Assembly (NCBI RefSeq): GCF_029227915.1
Contig: NC_079882.1
Span: 11,408,001-11,472,000, forward strand
Length of the DNA: 64,000 nt
Origin: Hydractinia symbiolongicarpus
Taxonomy: Eukaryota > Cnidaria > Hydrozoa > Anthoathecata > Hydractiniidae
Reading direction: 5' to 3'
Part shown: positions 1-10,486 of the stretch, in pieces
Position numbering within the stretch: the first letter of the stretch is position 1
Layout of the letters: every line of letters starts with the position of its first letter
Program-made: the position numbers and the translations under genes
The notes under the pieces: generated by a model
Database searches by the model: none
What the model was told of the DNA's origin: nothing
The model's input: only the letters and a program-made list of their open reading frames with translations

Positions 1-676
1 ATTGCATTGCTTTTAAGATATGATACTAGGTAAGTTTGTATTTTTTCCAATATGGATTTCACTTACAATACAGATAGAACACTAACAAAATTTTCAATCA
101 CTTTTAGCAAAGGAACGAGTAGTCGAGCATATTTTTACGCAAGTTACATAGCATACTTTCTTGGTTTGGCAACTACAATTTTGGTGTTACACTTCTTCAA
201 GTCTGCACAGCCAGCTTTATTGTATCTTGTGCCAGCTTGCGTTGGTAGTGCTTTGTTGGTGGCTTTAGTGAAAGGCGAAATCACCGATCTAATCAAGTAT
301 GTTGGATTAATTTATTAGATGACCCTTTCCACTCCCTTTCCAAAGTGGGGTATATCAAGTTGATTTGTGAGTTACCTCATCAAAATTTCTGATTTCAGAC
401 AATACTTTTTTCCTAAAAATAAATAAAAAAGCATTGGTAATATTATGTATATCTATGATTTATTGCCGACAATCTTTTTGTCATTAAACCAGAATTCTGA
501 CTTTCGTAATTTGACGATATTATAAATATTATAAATGTTTGTATTTGTTTATATTAATTATTTATTTTTTTATTTTTATTTTTACTTGCGATTTTTTTAA
601 ATTTAGATACGAAGACCACCCCGAAGATATGATTGTTAATAATTCGAAAACTGAAGAAACAAAGAAAAAAGAATAA
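1..676 (+). CDS. HM13: Signal peptide peptidase (HM13/SPP-like), 3' end of gene
   Basis: Three terminal exons: 1-29, 108-296 and 607-676. The introns begin GTAAGT and GTATGT and end in TTTTAG and TTTAG. Exon 1 ends two bases into a codon that the C at 108 completes; exon 2 ends in AA, completed by A607. The joined product ends the last part of an aspartyl intramembrane protease: the IALLLRYD segment that follows the catalytic GxGD loop, a hydrophobic segment, then the QPALLYLVP stretch holding the PAL motif that helps form the active site. The two catalytic aspartates lie upstream, outside the window. The C-terminus KKKE fits a KKXX ER-retrieval signal. SPP cleaves leftover signal peptides within the ER membrane. 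Alternatives are SPPL paralogues, but the PALLYLVP context and ER tail favour SPP proper. An AATAAA overlaps the stop codon at 672-677; whether it is used is unknown. Confidence 0.9.
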
Positions 677-1557
677 AGCATTTTATTTATCCACTATTAA
701 TTATTTTAAATTTCTATTTATTTTTGGAGCCTTTTAAAATACTTACATCTGTTGTGTAAAAAAAATTGGGGAGAGAAAAATGCTTGCAGTGATCTTTGTA
801 TTTTTTTATTACTCCGTATATTCTTGATGCTAGTAAATATTCTCCAGTTTTTTTTTTAAAATGAATAGATTTCATTTACTGTAAACACGTTTGTCTATTA
901 TTACAAGGTGTGTAACATGTCCATCGTGGACTCGTGTGTTCCTATCATAGAGTGACGATTTTTAGTTTGATATGCAATGCTCAAGTTTATCTGAGCCTTA
1001 ATTCCTTAAAGATTATTAATTTTTTGTTACGATTGAAGTTCTTACGAAATTTTAGGTTATGATCACACTTATTTCGGAGTTTAATACTGCGTAGGTCTGA
1101 GCACTAGCGAAGCGATTAAACAACATTACCCATCTTCACTCCACTTTCCAAATTACTTTGATGTGCCGGAAGCAGTCTAGCATGTTCCATAAAGCCGACA
1201 ATTTTTTACTTTTAGTGTTTCTTCTCATTTTGCCCTATTCAGCTGAAGTAAGTAAAGTCGTTGTTTGTGGTACTTGCAAGCAAAGGTGTTCCATTTCCGC
1301 TCGCTTTGTTGTGGGAGCAGTGTGCTCAATTGTTTCGGAATTTACAGGTTGGCTGCCATAAATATTTCTTGTAGACCCCTGGAATCTTTTTGGCATGTCG
1401 CACACTTCGAAGTATCGTAAACAAGCAACATTTTCCCAATGACTGCCTAAACTCTGTAAAGAACATTTTCCCAATGGCTATCCGAACTTTGTAAAGTAAG
1501 GGGATCTTTGTTGGGGGCATAAGGCCAATTAATCTACTAGGATTCACAAATATCTTA
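677..1557. other. Intergenic, AT-rich, no gene recognised
   Basis: This is the 3' flank of the SPP gene and the spacer before the first Helitron pair. Short open frames at 1158-1361 (+) and 1235-1547 (-) overlap each other. They show no domain I recognise and no splice context. Confidence 0.5.
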
Positions 1558-1740
1558 TCTCTCTTTAATAATAGCCGTATTTTGTCTGTGTGTCCGCGAG
1601 AGCTGCGTCCCGTAACGGAATCACGAAATTTTTAAAATGCGCACCAATACCAAATGCGATATATTTTTGTCCACTTTGTTGCAACGGGTTAATTTAAAGG
1701 ACGGGCGACCCCGTGGATTTTTTCACGGGTTAACGGGTAG
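1558..1740 (+). mobile_element. Non-autonomous Helitron, family B (tandem with A)
   Basis: Starts after an A with TCTCTCTTTAATAATAG and ends in a short GC hairpin (CCCGTGGA..TTCACGGG) followed by a CTAG-like terminus, here mutated to GTAG. This is the Helitron pattern: 5' TC, 3' hairpin about 10 nt before CTRR, no inverted repeats, insertion between A and T. Copies of the same family lie at 36933-37106 and 49380-49573. No Rep/helicase coding is present, so it depends on an autonomous partner elsewhere. The next element begins at the next base. Confidence 0.75.
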
Positions 1741-1886
1741 TCTATATTATAATACCCGTATACGTCTGTCTGTCTGTCTGTCTGTCTGTCACGCAAAACG
1801 GTAGCTTAGCTGCGTGAGCGAGAAGCACGCAATGCGGTATAAAAAGGACGGGCGAACCCGTGGATTTTTCACGGGCTAACGACTAG
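1741..1886 (+). mobile_element. Non-autonomous Helitron, family A
   Basis: Begins TCTATATTATAATACCCG, carries a run of five GTCT units, and ends with the CCCGTGGA/TTTCACGGG hairpin and CTAACGACTAG, followed by T. Further copies are at 4850-4986 (minus), 9988-10123 and 49574-49713. It is joined head-to-tail without a spacer to the family B element on its left. Confidence 0.8.
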
Positions 1887-2204
1887 TATTGATCTATTTG
1901 CGAAGTATATGACTGCGGGTGTTAACCAACCCCGTGTTTTCTAAGAGTGTGTATTCCCGCTAGGCCGCTTTTTAAATAAAGCGTTTGTGTAGACCTGACG
2001 AATTGGTTTTAAAATTGAAGGAGTCAATATAGTGACTAAATGCCTAACCATGCTACTCTCTAAGAATATTTTTGAAGTTTCAGATATCCAGATTGATTGG
2101 CTAAAACGGGCTCAATCCCGTGTATTGTCACCTGGACCCAAAAATTTGACTTAAATTAATGCAGCATATTTTTAGAAAAAATCTGATGTTTTTCTGCATC
2201 TATA
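1887..2204. other. Intergenic spacer before the RRM2 promoter
   Basis: No open frame with recognisable content and no clear repeat was seen. It holds unique-looking AT-rich sequence between the Helitron pair and the duplicated promoter module. Confidence 0.4.
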
Positions 2205-2325
2205 TATCTTTTTTTATTCGTCAGTTAAAATCTGAGCTTATCCGCTTTGCCTTAGCGCTTTATTTTAAACGTCCGCGCCAATTTTTTTTGACGCTTGATT
2301 TCATTATTCAAATCTGGCCAATTAA
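2205..2325 (+). promoter_or_regulatory. Upstream copy of the duplicated E2F/CCAAT-like promoter module
   Basis: Contains TTAGCGCTTTATTTTAA, GCGCCAATTTTT, TTTGACGCTT and GGCCAATTA in the same order and spacing as the module at 2474-2590. It is a diverged direct duplicate about 267 bp upstream. In this copy one GGCGC core has become GACGC and another AGCGC, so it looks partly decayed. Confidence 0.6.
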
Positions 2326-2473
2326 CTCGTTCTGTTTTAGAGAAAAACCGCGGCTATCAACCTCCTTCCCAGGATTCTTGCTTTTTGCCCGGCGTCTAGC
2401 CGTCAGTAGATACACCAAAAAAGACAACCGGGATAGAGGTTAAGTTATCGAAAGCAATTATTCTTCATCGGTT

Positions 2474-2590
2474 CATATACTATTCCTTGTCAGTTTAAAT
2501 TGTTAGTCTACTTTGTCTTGGCGCCTTATTTTAACGTAACGCGCCAATTTCTTTTGGCGCTTAAATCAATTATTACCAGTTTGGCCAATC
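2474..2590 (+). promoter_or_regulatory. RRM2 proximal E2F-like cluster
   Basis: Holds TTGGCGCC (2518-2525) and the inverted pair GCGCCAA (2541-2547) / TTGGCGC (2554-2560), then CCAAT at 2585-2589. TTTSGCGC-type sites are the E2F/DP consensus, and S-phase control of R2 genes by E2F is well established in animals. CCAAT at 2627-2631 and a TATA box follow downstream. Binding itself is inferred from sequence only. Confidence 0.65.
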
Positions 2591-2651
2591 AAAACCTTCT
2601 ACATATGTTGCGTAATGCAAAAGTAGCCAATCAGGCTTCAAGTTGATAGTG

Positions 2652-2659
2652 TATATAAA
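2652..2659 (+). promoter_or_regulatory. TATA box of RRM2
   Basis: TATATAAA lies 99 bp upstream of the RRM2 start codon and 20-70 bp downstream of two CCAAT boxes (2585-2589, 2627-2631). Transcription would start near 2680-2690. Confidence 0.65.
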
Positions 2660-2757
2660 TTATTTAAATCTAAATAAACATTATAATCAGAAGCGCAAAG
2701 TTGGTGTTGCATTGAAAACAATTTCAATTTTTTAAAGATATATCTTATTTAGTCAAA

Positions 2758-4646
2758 ATGCCACTTGCGGATAAAACTTCAATGTATAATAACCAGGAGA
2801 ATATTTGCCACAGGGATAAGATGATGTCTGAAAAGGAAAATCTAGTGACACAATTGGAAAAAAGGATGCAAAATCCTATGAAACATGATGTTGAAATAAT
2901 AAAACAAGCGGTGAGTGTCTGTCATATTGCTTATAAAACCAAATCTTAGTGTGTCAAAAAGATTCTTGATCTATAACAATCTATAGCTAGACATTGTTTT
3001 AGAGGGCTGGCCAGTAGTCTGAGAAAGCTGGAGAGGCTAGCTAGCTGGTGTAAATTAATTGAGTTTTTAAACTTGGGCAGAAATATACTAGCAACTGGGT
3101 TGTTTTTGTCTTTAGAAACCAACCACTACTATTGATGTATCAAACAATGAGGATGAACCTTTACTTCGAGAAAACCCAAGAAGATTTGTAATGTTTCCAA
3201 TTCAATACCCTGATATTTGGAAAATGTACAAGCAGGCTGAAGCTTCATTTTGGACTGCTGAAGAGGTTGATTTAGCCACTGATGTAACTCATTGGGAGGA
3301 AAAGCTGAAACCACAGGAGCGCTACTTTATCTCCCATGTTTTGGCTTTTTTTGCTGCTAGTGATGGAATTGTCAACGAAAACCTGGTAGGTAAATTTCTG
3401 CAATATTTTATATATAATTCCCATCAAAGGTACGGTGACCCCTATGGCTCACATCTCTTCCAAGGGGTCCATATCTGTGTTATTAGGTCTTTTGTGTAGA
3501 ACAATAAAAGCCTGGTTAAATTTTTGTATTCTTATAAAATTATATATATTGCAAAAGATAGGAATTTCCTAATCAGAGCACTACACATTTTAGAGAGTTA
3601 TTAGGAAAGTTTCATTTTAACTTTGTTCAATTTTGTATTAAAACTTTTTCAGGTGGAATGTTTCAGTCAAGAGGTACAACTCCCGGAAGCAAGATCTTTT
3701 TATGGTTTCCAAATTGCTATTGAAAATATACACTCAGAAATGTACTCCCTATTAATAGAAACACTAATAAAAGACCCAGTAGAGAAAGATAATCTTTTTA
3801 ATGCAATTGAGACAATGCCTTGTATTCAGAAAAAGGCAGTATGGGCATTACGATGGATAAATAAACAGCGTGCAACATTTGCTGAAAGGATAATTGCATT
3901 TGCTGCTGTAGAAGGAATATTCTTTTCAGGATCATTTGCTGCAATATTCTGGTTAAAAAAAAGGTAACTTGCATTTTTTTCTATTGGATTTTATTTGCCT
4001 TGTTGTATAATATCAGTGATTAAATTATTTCGTTCAATAGTTTGTAAATTTTTCTTTTTTTATTAGGGGATTAATGCCTGGACTTACCTTTTCAAATGAA
4101 CTTATTAGCAGAGATGAAGGACTACATTGTGATTTTGCTTGCTTAATGTTTAAACATCTAAAAAATAAACCAAGTGAAGAAAAAGTCAAAAGTATTATTG
4201 CAGATGCTGTTAAAATAGAGCAAGAATTTTTGACTGAATCATTACCTTGTGATTTGCTTGGTATGAATAAAGGGTTGATGAAACAATATATTTACTTTGT
4301 TGCTGACAGACTTATTGTAGCATTGGGATTTGACAAGGTACGTGTACTTAGTTTATCTACCAGTATTAATTTGTTTACAAGTTAGACAACAGAGAATCGC
4401 TAACACAGAATGTCCAGATTTTTATAGGATTTTGCAACATGCATCAATTACATACGATTTAATATTGTTTAGATATGGAATGTAGAAAATCCCTTTGACT
4501 TCATGGAAAATATTTCACTTGCTAGAAAAGCAAATTTCTTTGAAAGCAGAGTTTCCGATTATCAGAAGTCTGGTGTTATGGAATCTCTAAATAAAAATGA
4601 CGATCGGGATTTGAAGTTCGATGACTTTGAGGATATTGAATTTTAA
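2758..4646 (+). CDS. RRM2: Ribonucleoside-diphosphate reductase small subunit (class Ia R2)
   Basis: Five exons: 2758-2910, 3116-3385, 3653-3963, 4067-4337, 4473-4646; all junction phases agree and give 392 residues, close to the usual 390. R2 carries the diiron-tyrosyl radical that lets the large subunit reduce ribonucleotides to deoxyribonucleotides. Visible iron ligands are the Asp in EVDLATD, ENIH, the Glu of AAVEG and EGLH; the radical Tyr is in HSEMY. The C-terminal tail ends in an acidic stretch and Phe (EDIEF), as needed to dock on R1. The N-terminus has a KEN box (residues 26-28), the APC/C-Cdh1 degron of S-phase R2 that is missing from the p53R2 paralogue, so this is RRM2 rather than RRM2B. 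Start chosen as the first ATG, downstream of TATA and E2F-like sites. A TTATTTAG acceptor-like site ends 5 nt before the ATG. Confidence 0.96.
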
Positions 4647-4759
4647 AAATGTTTTTTATGTAAATTACTTTTACACTTCATAATTAAATGTACATAGATA
4701 TTTATTTTAGTTTTTAACTTCGAGTATCTAATTTTACGTGTGTATTATTTTAGATGATG

Positions 4760-4765
4760 AATAAA
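4760..4765 (+). terminator. Candidate polyadenylation signal for RRM2
   Basis: AATAAA lies 114 bp after the stop codon and is followed by T-rich sequence. It is the first canonical hexamer downstream of the gene. Confidence 0.45.
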
Positions 4766-4849
4766 CTGAATTTACTTTTGCAATGCTTGTTCTCTTCGTT
4801 TTTATTTCTAAAGCAATGTCCACCTCAACTTAAATAGAAATTCCTTGTA

Positions 4850-4986
4850 CTAGTCGTTAGCCCGTGGAAAAATCCACGGGTTCGCCCGTCCTTCTTATAC
4901 CTCACTGCGTGCGTCTCGCTACTTGCGCAGCTAAGCTACCATTTTGCGTGACAGACAGACACGTATACGGGCATTTTTAATATAGA
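4850..4986 (-). mobile_element. Non-autonomous Helitron, family A, minus orientation
   Basis: Read on the minus strand it starts TCTATATTAAAAATGCCCG, preceded by A. It ends with the CCCGTGGA/TCCACGGG hairpin and CTAACGACTAG, followed by T. Both termini and the A/T flanks are intact. Confidence 0.8.
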
Positions 4987-5314
4987 TGCATTCGAAATTG
5001 TAAAATGCCCCATACAATATGCTATGCGGCGTAGGAGGGACATGATTATATTTTTCCGATGAGTTTTAAGTAAAAGTGTAAGAACTAATCCCAATCGTCT
5101 GTTTACGGGTAACAATTGCAAGCACACTTGCTCCAAATTTTTAGCAGAGAAATTTACGAGCATACCTTTTTGTCGACTCGTTTGGGTGTCAACACCATTT
5201 TTTAGAATAACCAAGAATTACAAGTTAAAAAATTACATAGTATAAGCTTAAATGAAGCGTAAGAATTAATGAGGGCCACTGTATTTTCGTGTGCACATGT
5301 GTGTTAATTACCTT

Positions 5315-5445
5315 AAGGGAATTAATTTTCTCGGGAACTTAATTTCGCGGGGTTTTTTTAGAAAATTTGGCGGAAAAAAAGGGAATTTAATTTCGCGAAT
5401 CAACATGATTTGAAATTTTTGCGGGAATTTAATTTCGCGGATCCA
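5315..5445. repeat. Subterminal-type repeats, GGGAATTTAATTTCGCG
   Basis: Four imperfect copies of an AATTTAATTTCGCG core occur within 130 bp. Related AATTTCGC / CGCGAAA words recur near 60360-60420, 61160-61400 and 63840-63990. Such clusters are typical of transposon ends, but no matching inverted end was identified, so the element is not delimited. Confidence 0.4.
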
Positions 5446-5507
5446 AATTTCGTAAGATTTTAAAAGTAAGAAATACGAATTTTAGTAACTCTTAATATAT
5501 CTTTTCT

Positions 5508-5600
5508 TTAACTATCCGCCATATCATCCTCTAAAATGGAAAATATATTCCCAACGTCATCCTCATAATCAGAATCACTATCCATATCAGAACATTCATA
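5508..5600 (-). pseudogene. Acidic C-terminal peptide fragment, probably transposon-derived
   Basis: A minus-strand frame open from 5600 to a TAA at 5508-5510 encodes an Asp/Ser-rich tail (about 30 residues, containing SDSDYEDD and FSILEDD). A stop closes the frame just upstream. It lies in repeat-rich DNA and resembles the acidic tails of some DNA-transposon proteins. I cannot name the family, and it could be chance. Confidence 0.25.
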
Positions 5601-7273
5601 TCAGAACATAGCGGCCCTCACTAAATATATTGATTGCAAAAATTATGTTTTGTCAAATAACAATACGGCATAGATAAAGAGAACCTACTGATTATACGTG
5701 ATATACCCATTTTAAATAAAAACATACGTTCTATTTTGGAAAATGGGTGTCAAACAAATGTCGTTTTTTTTTCTTCTTCAGTTTATTCCTTGCTAACAAC
5801 CAACAAATTTGATCGAAAGACATAACAGAAAACATAACATCACAACATTTTCTTAGGCTTCACAGAAGCGTAGCATATGGTTAAAAAATGACCAAATATA
5901 AGCCTACGGATGCTTATAAATGTCATGCTTATAACAAAAACATGTAATGTAACAAATCTTAAAAGATGGCGTCCGCTTTATATTATATGCCTACTCAGAA
6001 AGTTTAGAAAGTAAAATAACTTGAGAAAAACTTGAGACTGAAGAGTGAACAAAAACAATGAAATGTAGAATTCATTGTCATTCTTGTCAAAAAGTTCGTT
6101 GTTCATTTCATCCAGCAGGAACAAATAATTTGTTAATGTTATTTAAAGAGCGCGGTGAAAATAAACAACGGTAAAAAATAGACACGTGTATTTATAGTAT
6201 CTTTGATTTACGATGGCCTAGAGGGTTCACAGTCGCATTCGCATTCGCAAGAATTTTCTGTATGAAATTTGACCACGAGATGTTCAAATACCTACCATCT
6301 TTTTTAATGGTTAGACAAAAAGAACACGAAGTAAGAAATGACCGTAATAATAAGTTTAATGGAGCGAATATGTTTGGTGCCCAGTTTCCCTTTAGCTGAC
6401 CTTCATCAGTCAGTTTTAAATTTCATGTGATACGGACGTGGTGTAGGCCCAGTTAGGTAGCGGCGAAAAATACTAGAGTTGACGGCGTACTAAATTGCCT
6501 TCCTCATATCTGAAATAACATTAAATTCCTTTCAACAAAGTTGTACACAAAGAACAGATTTTTTTATAATAATATCAAAATTCTAACCAGGCTGATCATT
6601 ATTCTTATTTCTCGTTTATTGTTTGTTCTAAACAATAAACGTATTGTTCTTAACCTAAAATTCCAACCTCATATTCTCATAAAGAATATTCTCAAAGCAA
6701 AAGCGTGGATTTATAATGCAATGATTCCTCCCTATACAACAGGATGTTGAGAAAAGAAGAAAAATATCAGACTAAATTCAATCCAATATTTCTATAAAAC
6801 TTTCTCAATATATTATATACGTATGTCACTCAAGAAATAATAAATGAATAATATTTTAAAAAATATATAAAGATGTATCATACACAAAAACGTGTAAACT
6901 ATTCACTCGGTTATTTATGCACAATGGAACCACAAAAACATTCTAAAACAATGACGTGTGGCGCAAAAATCTGCATATATTACACTTTCTTGTAGATAAA
7001 AATAGCACTTTAAAACACACGCAAAGAAAACAAAGAATTTCACACAAAGGTGGATACCAAGACATATTTGCGTGTGTCAAATTTTTAAGTATACATAAAT
7101 AATTAAAAAAAAAACTTTTATAAAAAAAGAATATAAAAATATTAGTCAAATAACATTGCCGTAGCATCTATATATCTTATTTTCGATTTTAATGTATTTG
7201 TATAAAAACTCTTATTAATATATTATGTAAGATCATTTTAAGATTCAAACGCCAACACACAGAAAGAAAGATT
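5601..7273. other. Intergenic between RRM2 and TMEM68 3' ends
   Basis: AT-rich. Open frames at 6541-6750 (+) and 6943-7167 (-) are low-complexity and unrecognised. A short segment around 6380-6470 looks less AT-rich, but I recognise nothing in it. The region probably contains the 3' UTR of TMEM68 on the minus strand next to 7274. Confidence 0.4.
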
Positions 7274-10200
7274 CTATTCTGTCTTAGTTCTTTTTAAAAA
7301 TGGCATCCATCTATCTTTCAATCCACCAAAAACACTGCCAGGTATTCTTTGGTGATCCTCGATCATTTTCGCGATAGCATCTTCACACTGTAAAAGAAAA
7401 ATAGTATATCCATAAAGTTAAAGCATTATACAATCACTTCTTTTTTATTAGTACTAGAAACGCAGTCACAGGTTTTCAGTTAGAGGGGCTAAATTACTAA
7501 TTTATGTAACTTTTCTTGTATTTAATGACACCCTGATTAGGGCATACTAAGCAGAATGTTTTTAGATATTTAACCCTCTAGATTGGTTAAAACGCGCTAC
7601 AAATTACTGTACAAGATATATATTAACAAATTACGTATGAAAAAATTTTGTTAAGTGCACCTTTTTTGTGATTAATGTTTTTGAGGGGGAGAGAAAACTT
7701 AACTTAACTGCACTTAAAAAGAAGCATGTTTTCGAACTTAAAGAGAACCATAATTTTATAGTTAAAAACTTACAAGGTTGGCTACTTCTTGCGGACTCAT
7801 GCTTGCGTCATATTCAATTCTTGGTCCTATATATGTCCTGAAAAAAGTTATAATTTTATAATGACATTTATAATACTACATTTAAATGTTTAATAAGAAA
7901 GGTATCATCACGACTTTAACATACTTTAATTTTACTGGAAATGCACCATAATACAATACCAATGGAATTCGTGTTTTTTCATAAATCCATTGCCTTATAC
8001 CTGTAGGAAGCATCGAATATACAATATATATATTTATATATATATAAAAATCTTAACAATAAATATTAAAGGTAATCAGATATTTACCTTGCCCAGCATG
8101 AATTATTTTGAATGATTCTCTACAATTTTGGGTAAAGACAGGTATAATTGGCTAAAAGTAAATATTTATTCTGTAGAAATAGCTCTATTTCAATAAAGTT
8201 TATCTTAGCGGATAACTTATCGGATCCACCAGCATGGTCTTTAGTAGGCCAACATTGGTGGTCGTTTTAGAACTAGGGCAGGCAGTCTTCTTTGACTTGT
8301 ATAAAGCCCCCTAACATTCTCGAAATGTGGTTGAATAAAGTTTTTAAAATTGTTTATTAAAGTAGCAGACACTGCTTTCTCTGGTAGAATGTTCCATTCA
8401 TTCATAACCCAAGGAACAAATAAAAATTTTCTTTTATCCAGCCTAGGCTTCCATATCTTTTTGAGTGTCCCCTTGTCAGTGGATTCTCACACAGTTCAAA
8501 AAAGTCACTCAGGTTCAAATTTTCATACCCATTCATTATTTTAAATACTAAATACTTCTAAATGTGCTTATCTTATTATTTGCACTTACAACTCTAGCTG
8601 CCAATGCCACTTTTGCAAAACCAGTTCGGTTATTCCATTTTATTTCATATTGATCACTTGAAAATATTGCTTCGCGAACACCACCAGGGTATATAGCAAG
8701 TAAATGACCTTTCTAAAGTACAAAATTAATGTCCTTATTCTATTACAAAAATTAAATAGCCATGGATGAATCAGCCAATAAGAAACCTCAGCCTTTACTG
8801 TAAGCTTGGAAATATAAACAGATTTTTTTATTAAGAACTTTTAGCCAGGCTAAACTATCTAATACAGTTTAAAAAAAACATATAAAAGAAAGATATGGAA
8901 GGAACATTTCCATAGGGTAAGATAAATACAATTTAAATGAAAAAGACAGTGTGAATATATGTGATTTAAAGCTTTAATGTGTTTATTAGATTAATTGTAC
9001 AAAAAAATGACTTGAAGTTGTACACAGTTAAGTAATGTTTAGGGTTTAAATTTTAAGAAAATAAAAAAATCCTAGGCTAAAGTCATTGCAGAGATATGTC
9101 ATAAAACTTCCATCACTTACCCGCAATGTTCTAATGCACTCTGTGGCAGGGCCAGTAAAACATCCAAACACATCAAGTACACATTTTAAACCTATTCAGT
9201 GAATATACCAATCATTACTAAATTTACATTACTAAGCCTAAGATTCTTGTATTTCAATAAAAATTACCTGGCAATTTAAACAAAAAGTGATCAACAATAA
9301 TTTTTAGCCTTCGCTTCTTGTACAGCAGGAGTTTTGCAAGTAGATAATAAACATCTAATGGAATCGTGCCATGGTACATGCAGAGAAGTGCAGGACCCCT
9401 ACTGGGTATATTTTCTAAGCCAATCACTTCATGTGCTACATACAAACAATAAAATGATTAGTATAATAATAGTGAAAAACAGTGCTATAATCATTAGCCT
9501 TTATTATGCAAGATCTATGGCTGGCTACTAATCTGGTGTTACCCTTAGTTGCATTGAGAAAACATTATATAGATTATACATACAAATTTTATTATTAAAG
9601 GCTCATATAACTAATACTTATGTGACCTGATTATACTTTATATTTATTTAAATAAGGTTTTAAAGCACAAGGAAACATGTCAGTTTTTGCTCACAGTAAG
9701 AATTTTGGGTATATATTTCAGGAATAAGCTATACATGATTACTCTGAAAATATGTCAGGGACTGAAAAAGTATTTTTTATCAGCGCATATATTTTTTTTC
9801 ATTGCACATTTGTTGATGGCCACTTGCGCAATCATGTATGTCAACACTGTTTCTTGGAAAAACAAAGCTAATTGAAATTATATATGATCATTGTGGAGAA
9901 ATGTTTAAAGTTCATCTCCGTCAAAATAACAAGTTGATTTCATAAAATAGAGCTTAAGAAGTTGTCTATGAACCTTTTTAATCTTTATCTATATTATAAT
10001 ACCTGTATACGTCTGTCTGTCTGTCACGTAAAATGGTAGCTTAGCTTACAAGTACCAAGACGCACGCAATGTGGTATAAAAAGGCGGGCAAACCCATGGA
10101 CTTTTCCACGAGCTAACGACTATTATACATACACAATTACTAAAAAATACAGCTCAAAGAAAATCAAGAAAATGTCACTACTATTCTTAAAAAAACCAAA

Positions 10201-10486
10201 CATAAAATATCTTACCGTGCCAATATTTTCCCATTAAATTTAGAAATGTACAGACAGATAATCTAGCACTATTCCAAAAATGTTCTGCCCAACACCCCTT
10301 TTCTTTATATTTATCTTTCCTTCTACTTTTATATGCATATAGAAATACTGCCACAGCATAAAAAAGAATTACAACCACCACTGGTACAAAAAATAAAACA
10401 AGTACACCAGTAAGTACAAGGGTGTACCAATCCACAATCAAAGCTAGTAGAAATTCCAAAACTGTGATAAAGGCCATTGTTTCCAT
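7274..10486 (-). CDS. TMEM68: TMEM68/DIESL-like membrane acyltransferase
   Basis: Eight minus-strand exons: 10486-10216, 9435-9268, 9191-9121, 8712-8590, 8151-8088, 8000-7925, 7837-7774, 7387-7274; phases agree and give 316 residues, against about 324 for the human protein. Two hydrophobic stretches near the N-terminus (about residues 5-50) anchor it in the membrane. The PlsC-type acyltransferase fold follows: motif I YHGTIPLD, then GPALL, VDHFLFKLPG, the YPGGVREA substrate motif and PIIPVFTQN. TMEM68/DIESL is an ER enzyme described as making triacylglycerol independently of DGAT1/2. The start is the ATG at 10484-10486. The frame extends up to 10534, but a TTTTTAG acceptor-like site at 10519-10520 separates that extension. 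Intron 1 holds a Helitron and intron 4 a dead LINE fragment. The gene is divergent from MAPRE. Confidence 0.93.
8241..8530 (-). pseudogene. Non-LTR retrotransposon reverse-transcriptase tail, in TMEM68 intron 4
   Basis: Minus-strand translation shows FFELCENPLTRGH, then after a frameshift KRKFLFVPWVMNEWNILPEK and FKNFIQPHF, ending at TAA 8241-8243. The R..F...V...WN.LP pattern is the C-terminal end of CR1/L2-type LINE ORF2 proteins. It lacks the polymerase core and has a frame break, so it is a dead 5'-truncated copy in the same orientation as the host gene. Confidence 0.65.
9988..10123 (+). mobile_element. Non-autonomous Helitron, family A, in TMEM68 intron 1
   Basis: Starts after A with TCTATATTATAATACCTG and ends CTAACGACTAT, where the final G of CTAG is changed to T. 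The 3' hairpin is decayed (CCCATGGAC..TTCCACGAG). It lies antisense to the host gene. Confidence 0.7.

Noticed and set aside
1158-1547. Short frames on both strands upstream of the first Helitron
   Set aside because: Mutually overlapping, no domain, no splice context.
9254-9531. Separate small genes on both strands
   Set aside because: The minus-strand frame is TMEM68 exon 2; the plus-strand frame 9334-9531 is its shadow.
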